NCBI GenBank assembly: GCA_001800075.1 | Contig: MGUR01000021.1 | Location: forward strand, 13,446 to 20,038 | Length of the DNA stretch: 6,593 nucleotides | Reading direction: 5' to 3' | Source: Elusimicrobia bacterium RIFCSPLOWO2_01_FULL_59_12 | GTDB taxonomy: Bacteria > Elusimicrobiota > Elusimicrobia > 2-01-FULL-59-12 | Shown: positions 6,081 through 6,593 of the stretch, piece by piece | Layout: each line of letters begins with the position of its first letter | Position numbering within the stretch: the first letter of the stretch is position 1 | Position numbers and translations under genes: made by a program | Notes under the pieces: model-generated | What the model was told of the DNA's origin: nothing | The model's database searches: none | Seen by the model: only the letters and a program-made list of their open reading frames with translations

Positions 6081-6593
6081 AAAACCCCCTCCCCCTTCTC
6101 AGGGGAGGGCTGGGGAGAGGGATATTCGCCATGGCGGCCAACAATTTTTGAATGTCCCCTTCCGTATGCTCCGCCGTCACCGAGAACCGGATCCGGCATT
6201 CCCCCGCGTGCACGGTAGGCGGACGAATGGCGGGCGCGTAGATCCCCTCCGCCTCCAGACGCGCGGCGCATGCCAGGGCCCGGTCCGCGCCGCCCAGGAG
6301 GACCGGCACGATCTGGCTTTCGGATCGAAGGGTGTCAAATCCAAGGCCGCGCAACTCGTCTCGCAGGCGTTGGGCAAGCTTTTGCAAATGGATCCGCGGC
6401 CCGGGATCCTCCTGGATCAAACTCAGCGCCGCGTGGGCCGCCGCCACGCAGGCCGGGGACAGCCCGGTGGTGTAAATAAAAGAACGGGCCTTATTGATCA
6501 ACGTATCGATCAACGCCTGGGAACCGCCTACGAACCCGCCTTGCGAACCCAGGGCTTTGGACAGGGTGCCTACGACAACGTCCCAATCAGGCG
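6073..6593 (-). CDS. bioF: 8-amino-7-oxononanoate synthase (KAPA synthase), 5'-truncated by the window edge
   Basis: PLP-dependent condensation of pimeloyl-ACP or pimeloyl-CoA with L-alanine to give 7-keto-8-aminopelargonate, the first step of the shared late biotin pathway. Only the last 172 codons are present; the frame runs off the window edge. The visible part contains DVVVGTLSKALGSQGG, whose lysine is the PLP Schiff-base residue, followed by GGSQALIDTLINKARSFIYTTGLSP and a GECRIRFSVTAEHTEGDI segment, all typical of alpha-oxoamine synthases. A TTG at 6513 is internal, not a start. The neighbours bioD and bioA make BioF the best choice over related 2-amino-3-ketobutyrate CoA ligase. Oddity: after AAMAN the last 16 residues (IPLPSPPLRRGRGFYE) come from a GC-rich repeat and replace the normal C-terminus. 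Confidence 0.93.
   Translation of the reverse strand, partial: PDWDVVVGTLSKALGSQGGFVGGSQALIDTLINKARSFIYTTGLSPACVAAAHAALSLIQEDPGPRIHLQKLAQRLRDELRGLGFDTLRSESQIVPVLLGGADRALACAARLEAEGIYAPAIRPPTVHAGECRIRFSVTAEHTEGDIQKLLAAMANIPLPSPPLRRGRGFYE
6081..6109 (-). promoter_or_regulatory. bioD ribosome-binding site sequestered in a repeat-derived hairpin
   Basis: In the mRNA, CCCUCCCC (6109-6102) can pair perfectly with GGGGAGGG (6094-6087) around a 7-nt UGAGAAG loop. The 3' arm contains GGAGG (6092-6088), 7 nt before the bioD ATG, an ideal Shine-Dalgarno. Ribosomes finishing bioF, whose stop overlaps the bioD start, would melt the stem, a layout expected for translational coupling. Pairing is seen; function is inferred. 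Confidence 0.6.
6085..6121. repeat. GC-rich dispersed repeat at the bioF/bioD junction
   Basis: CCCTCCCC-loop-GGGGAGGG (6087-6109) followed by CTGGGGAGAGGG. GGGAGAGGG (6113-6121) is also found in both ends of the insertion-sequence remnant (1973-1981 and inverted at 2239-2247), which suggests related repeat DNA. It encodes the PLPSPPLRRGRG-type tail of BioF. This is a familiar kind of bacterial intergenic repeat; the exact borders are uncertain. Confidence 0.6.

Noticed and set aside
5484..6218. Long plus-strand open frame opposite bioD and the end of bioF
   Set aside because: It is antisense to clearly conserved biotin genes; its Gln/His/Arg-rich translation shows no family motif and reflects GC-rich codon shadowing.

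Overview
The window comes from a GC-rich bacterial chromosome of uncertain phylum. The biotin genes fit a Gram-negative-type or candidate-phylum lineage, but nothing here fixes the taxonomy. It divides into a plus-strand accessory half and a minus-strand housekeeping operon that converge near position 2300.

Plus strand, 1-1905: an unrecognised membrane-associated protein with a zinc-protease-like HEGDH motif (7-1134, possibly beginning upstream of the window). It is followed by a type II toxin-antitoxin pair: an AbrB/MazE-type antitoxin (1259-1504) and an overlapping PIN-domain toxin (1474-1905). A candidate promoter with an embedded inverted repeat lies just before the antitoxin.

Convergent gap, 1906-2374: most of it is a 383-bp insertion-sequence remnant (1919-2301). 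It has long terminal inverted repeats, a perfect 8-bp target duplication (AAAATGAA on both sides) and only the last 45 codons of a transposase that resembles the ISKra4 type. Without the insertion the two converging genes would be only about 78 bp apart.

Minus strand, 6593 down to 2375, in order of transcription: bioF (3' part only), bioD, bioA, a stand-alone cyclic-nucleotide-binding-domain protein and an AI-2E/PerM-family membrane protein. The genes overlap or nearly touch, so one transcript is likely. BioF makes 7-keto-8-aminopelargonate (KAPA), BioA converts it to 7,8-diaminopelargonate (DAPA), and BioD makes dethiobiotin. The last two genes have no known biotin role and may simply share the transcript.

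The most notable theme is repeat DNA recruited into working genes. A palindromic repeat sits in frame inside bioA and adds about 27 residues. A second GC-rich repeat forms the end of bioF and also supplies the apparent ribosome-binding site of bioD inside a hairpin. A short motif, GGGAGAGGG, is shared by that second repeat and both ends of the insertion-sequence remnant. I saw no tRNA, rRNA or CRISPR array.
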